A stretch of 6,846 bases of DNA from Proteiniphilum sp. GTDB taxonomy: Bacteria; Bacteroidota; Bacteroidia; Bacteroidales; Dysgonomonadaceae. Below are positions 5,651-6,846 of the stretch, one piece after another. The position numbers and the translations under genes were made by a program. Location: NCBI GenBank assembly GCA_031284475.1, contig JAISZV010000144.1, positions 1 through 6,846 of the forward strand, read 5' to 3'. Numbering within the stretch: the first letter of the stretch is position 1; the number at the start of each line of letters is the position of its first letter. The notes below the pieces were generated by a model. That model searched no databases, was not told where the DNA came from, and was given only the letters and a program-made list of their open reading frames with translations.

Positions 5651-5776
5651 TAACAATCAAATAAAAAATACCTTCGATTTACGCGATATTCCGAAATTTT
5701 TTTATAGTTTTACGCCGCAACATAAATCGAAAGAAATTTGTTTCGTTTGCCAATACCGGGAGAGGCGGTATGGGAT

Positions 5777-5786
5777 GGTAATTACC
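5777..5786. promoter_or_regulatory. Palindrome upstream of the SMP-30-like gene
   Basis: GGTAATTACC is a perfect 10-bp palindrome about 80 bp before the ATG at 5867. It could be a regulator site or a leader hairpin. A partial -7-like TAGTTTTA lies near 5705, but no full consensus promoter is evident for this gene. Confidence 0.25.
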
Positions 5787-5866
5787 AAAGCGATGTGGAG
5801 AGCTTGAGAAATGAGAGTAATTGCTGTTTACGATATGGAAAAGACAAACCATCTAAAATAATTCAA

Positions 5867-6748
5867 ATGAGATTAACAACTACCCTGCTGCTGTTCATGA
5901 CAGCCATTACCCTTTTCGGACAAGAGTCCGGTATCGTCGCAGAAAATGCGGAAATCCGGCAGGCCGGCACGGGCTATACGTTTACCGAAGGCCCGGCCGT
6001 CTCGCATGACGGGCAAATTTTCTTTACCGATCAACCCAACAACCGGATTTATGTGTGGGATGAAACCGAAGGAATTAAACTATGGTCGGATGATACCGGA
6101 AGATCCAACGGCATGTATTTTAATGCCGCCGGCCAATTGATCGCTTGCGCCGACCTGCATAATCAAATTATCCGTTTCGACCGCGATAAAAACAAACATG
6201 CGCTCTTTGAGAATTATAAAGATAAACACCTGAACGGGCCCAACGACTTATGGATCGCTCCCAACGGGGATATTTACTTTACCGACCCCTACTATCACCG
6301 GAACTACTGGGAGGAGGGACACACCGAAGTGCAGGACGCACGGGGCGTTTACCATCTTTCACACACCGGAACGGTATCGCGGGTGGTCGATGATTACAAA
6401 CAACCTAACGGAATCATTGGGACGGAAGACGGCAAAACTATATATGTAGCCGATATAAACGACCGCAAAATATGGAAATATGAAATCCGGCCCGACGGAA
6501 CGCTCACCGGCAAAACGTTCTTCGCGCCCGAAGGTTCCGACGGAATGACCATCGACAACAAGGGAAATATCTATCTCACCACGGGGAAAGTAAAGGTCTA
6601 TTCGCCGGAGGGAAAACTGATACAAGAGATTGAAACGCCTGAATTTCCATCGAACGTTTGTTTCGGCGGAAAGGATCGCGATATACTGTTCATCACGGCC
6701 CGAACTTCGGTCTATACCCTAAAAATGAATGTGAAGGGCGTAAAGTAA
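5867..6748 (+). CDS. SMP-30/gluconolactonase/LRE family protein, exported
   Basis: The 293-residue protein has a Sec signal peptide (MRLTTTLLLFMTAITLFGQ, cleavage likely after Gln19) and a six-bladed beta-propeller of the SMP-30/gluconolactonase family, which usually opens sugar lactones such as gluconolactone in a metal-dependent way. Expected metal ligands can be placed at Glu41 (FTEGPA), Asn181 (QPNGI) and Asp225 (GSDGMTID). Asn126-Asp127 (GPNDLW) matches the substrate-side motif. Blade-like repeats recur as GDIYFTDP, KTIYVADIN and GNIYLTTGKV. I chose the ATG at 5867 although the frame is open to an ATG at 5738, because the signal peptide starts here and the upstream residues are not family-like. 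The location is the periplasm; the true substrate is unknown. There is no clear Shine-Dalgarno. Confidence 0.92.
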   Translation: MRLTTTLLLFMTAITLFGQESGIVAENAEIRQAGTGYTFTEGPAVSHDGQIFFTDQPNNRIYVWDETEGIKLWSDDTGRSNGMYFNAAGQLIACADLHNQIIRFDRDKNKHALFENYKDKHLNGPNDLWIAPNGDIYFTDPYYHRNYWEEGHTEVQDARGVYHLSHTGTVSRVVDDYKQPNGIIGTEDGKTIYVADINDRKIWKYEIRPDGTLTGKTFFAPEGSDGMTIDNKGNIYLTTGKVKVYSPEGKLIQEIETPEFPSNVCFGGKDRDILFITARTSVYTLKMNVKGVK

Positions 6749-6784
6749 GGAAAAACTTATTCAACGTGAGTTCGGCCTAAGCAA

Positions 6785-6846
6785 CTACAAATTTGTCTTT
6801 TCTACCCAATCGCCTATTGTATTATATGAATTTAGGCCGGCGTTAG
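6785..6846 (-). CDS. Possible C-terminal end of a gene running in from the right edge
   Basis: One minus-strand frame is open from the right edge to a TAG at 6785-6787 and ends NAGLNSYNTIGDWVEKTNL, a natural-looking protein terminus. The other two minus frames contain stops there. It would converge on the SMP-30-like gene, with 36 bases between the stops. I do not recognise the family, and 19 codons is too little to judge. It could also be chance. Confidence 0.35.
   Translation of the reverse strand, partial: NAGLNSYNTIGDWVEKTNL

Noticed and set aside
5610..5807. 65-codon plus-strand frame in the divergent promoter region
   Set aside because: It covers the predicted peptidase promoter and palindromes, and its translation resembles no protein.
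5738..5866. Upstream extension of the SMP-30-like gene to ATG 5738
   Set aside because: The added 43 residues are not family-like and would place the clear signal peptide inside the protein.

Overview
The window looks like chromosomal DNA of a Bacteroidales bacterium (Bacteroides/Parabacteroides-like). The grounds are: predicted lipoproteins with Bacteroidetes-style signal peptides; weak or absent Shine-Dalgarno sequences before most genes; several promoters matching the Bacteroidetes -7 consensus TAnnTTTG; and a serine tRNA with no encoded CCA end. The genus cannot be fixed from the sequence alone.

Layout, left to right. (1) 1-134, minus: the N-terminus of a family 3 glycoside hydrolase (beta-glucosidase-like) lipoprotein that runs off the left edge. 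No usual start codon lies in its frame, and a palindromic repeat sits where the start should be. (2) 135-421: a gene-poor stretch with two REP-like palindromes in the same orientation, several smaller hairpins and a doubtful 43-codon ORF. (3) 422-2089, minus: a complete hipB-hipA toxin-antitoxin operon, preceded at 2090-2230 by a promoter and repeated GTGAATGA/TTCATT motifs that are likely HipB operators. (4) 2238-2387: an unexplained open stretch with two hairpins, possibly a gene remnant. (5) 2418-3184, plus: an AbiE module, with an apparently complete AbiEi antitoxin and an AbiEii toxin gene cut to 61 codons, ending at a strong two-way terminator. (6) 3264-3350, minus: tRNA-Ser(CGA), with its promoter and a two-copy 42-bp tandem repeat behind it. 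(7) 3524-5590, minus: a large lipoprotein zinc metallopeptidase (HEFGH). (8) 5867-6748, plus: an exported SMP-30/gluconolactonase-like protein. (9) 6785-6846, minus: possibly the C-terminal end of another gene.

How the parts fit. The two toxin-antitoxin modules (one intact, one with a broken toxin) sit next to each other on the 3' side of the tRNA gene. This resembles an accessory insertion between housekeeping-type genes, although no integrase or attachment repeat is visible. The peptidase and the SMP-30 protein are divergent across a shared promoter region; both act outside the cytoplasm, but nothing ties them to one pathway. No wholly new multi-gene system is evident. The most unusual points are the GH3 gene with a palindrome in place of its start, the orphaned AbiE antitoxin, the terminal Trp of the HipB homologue, and the 42-bp repeat whose period keeps codon phase.
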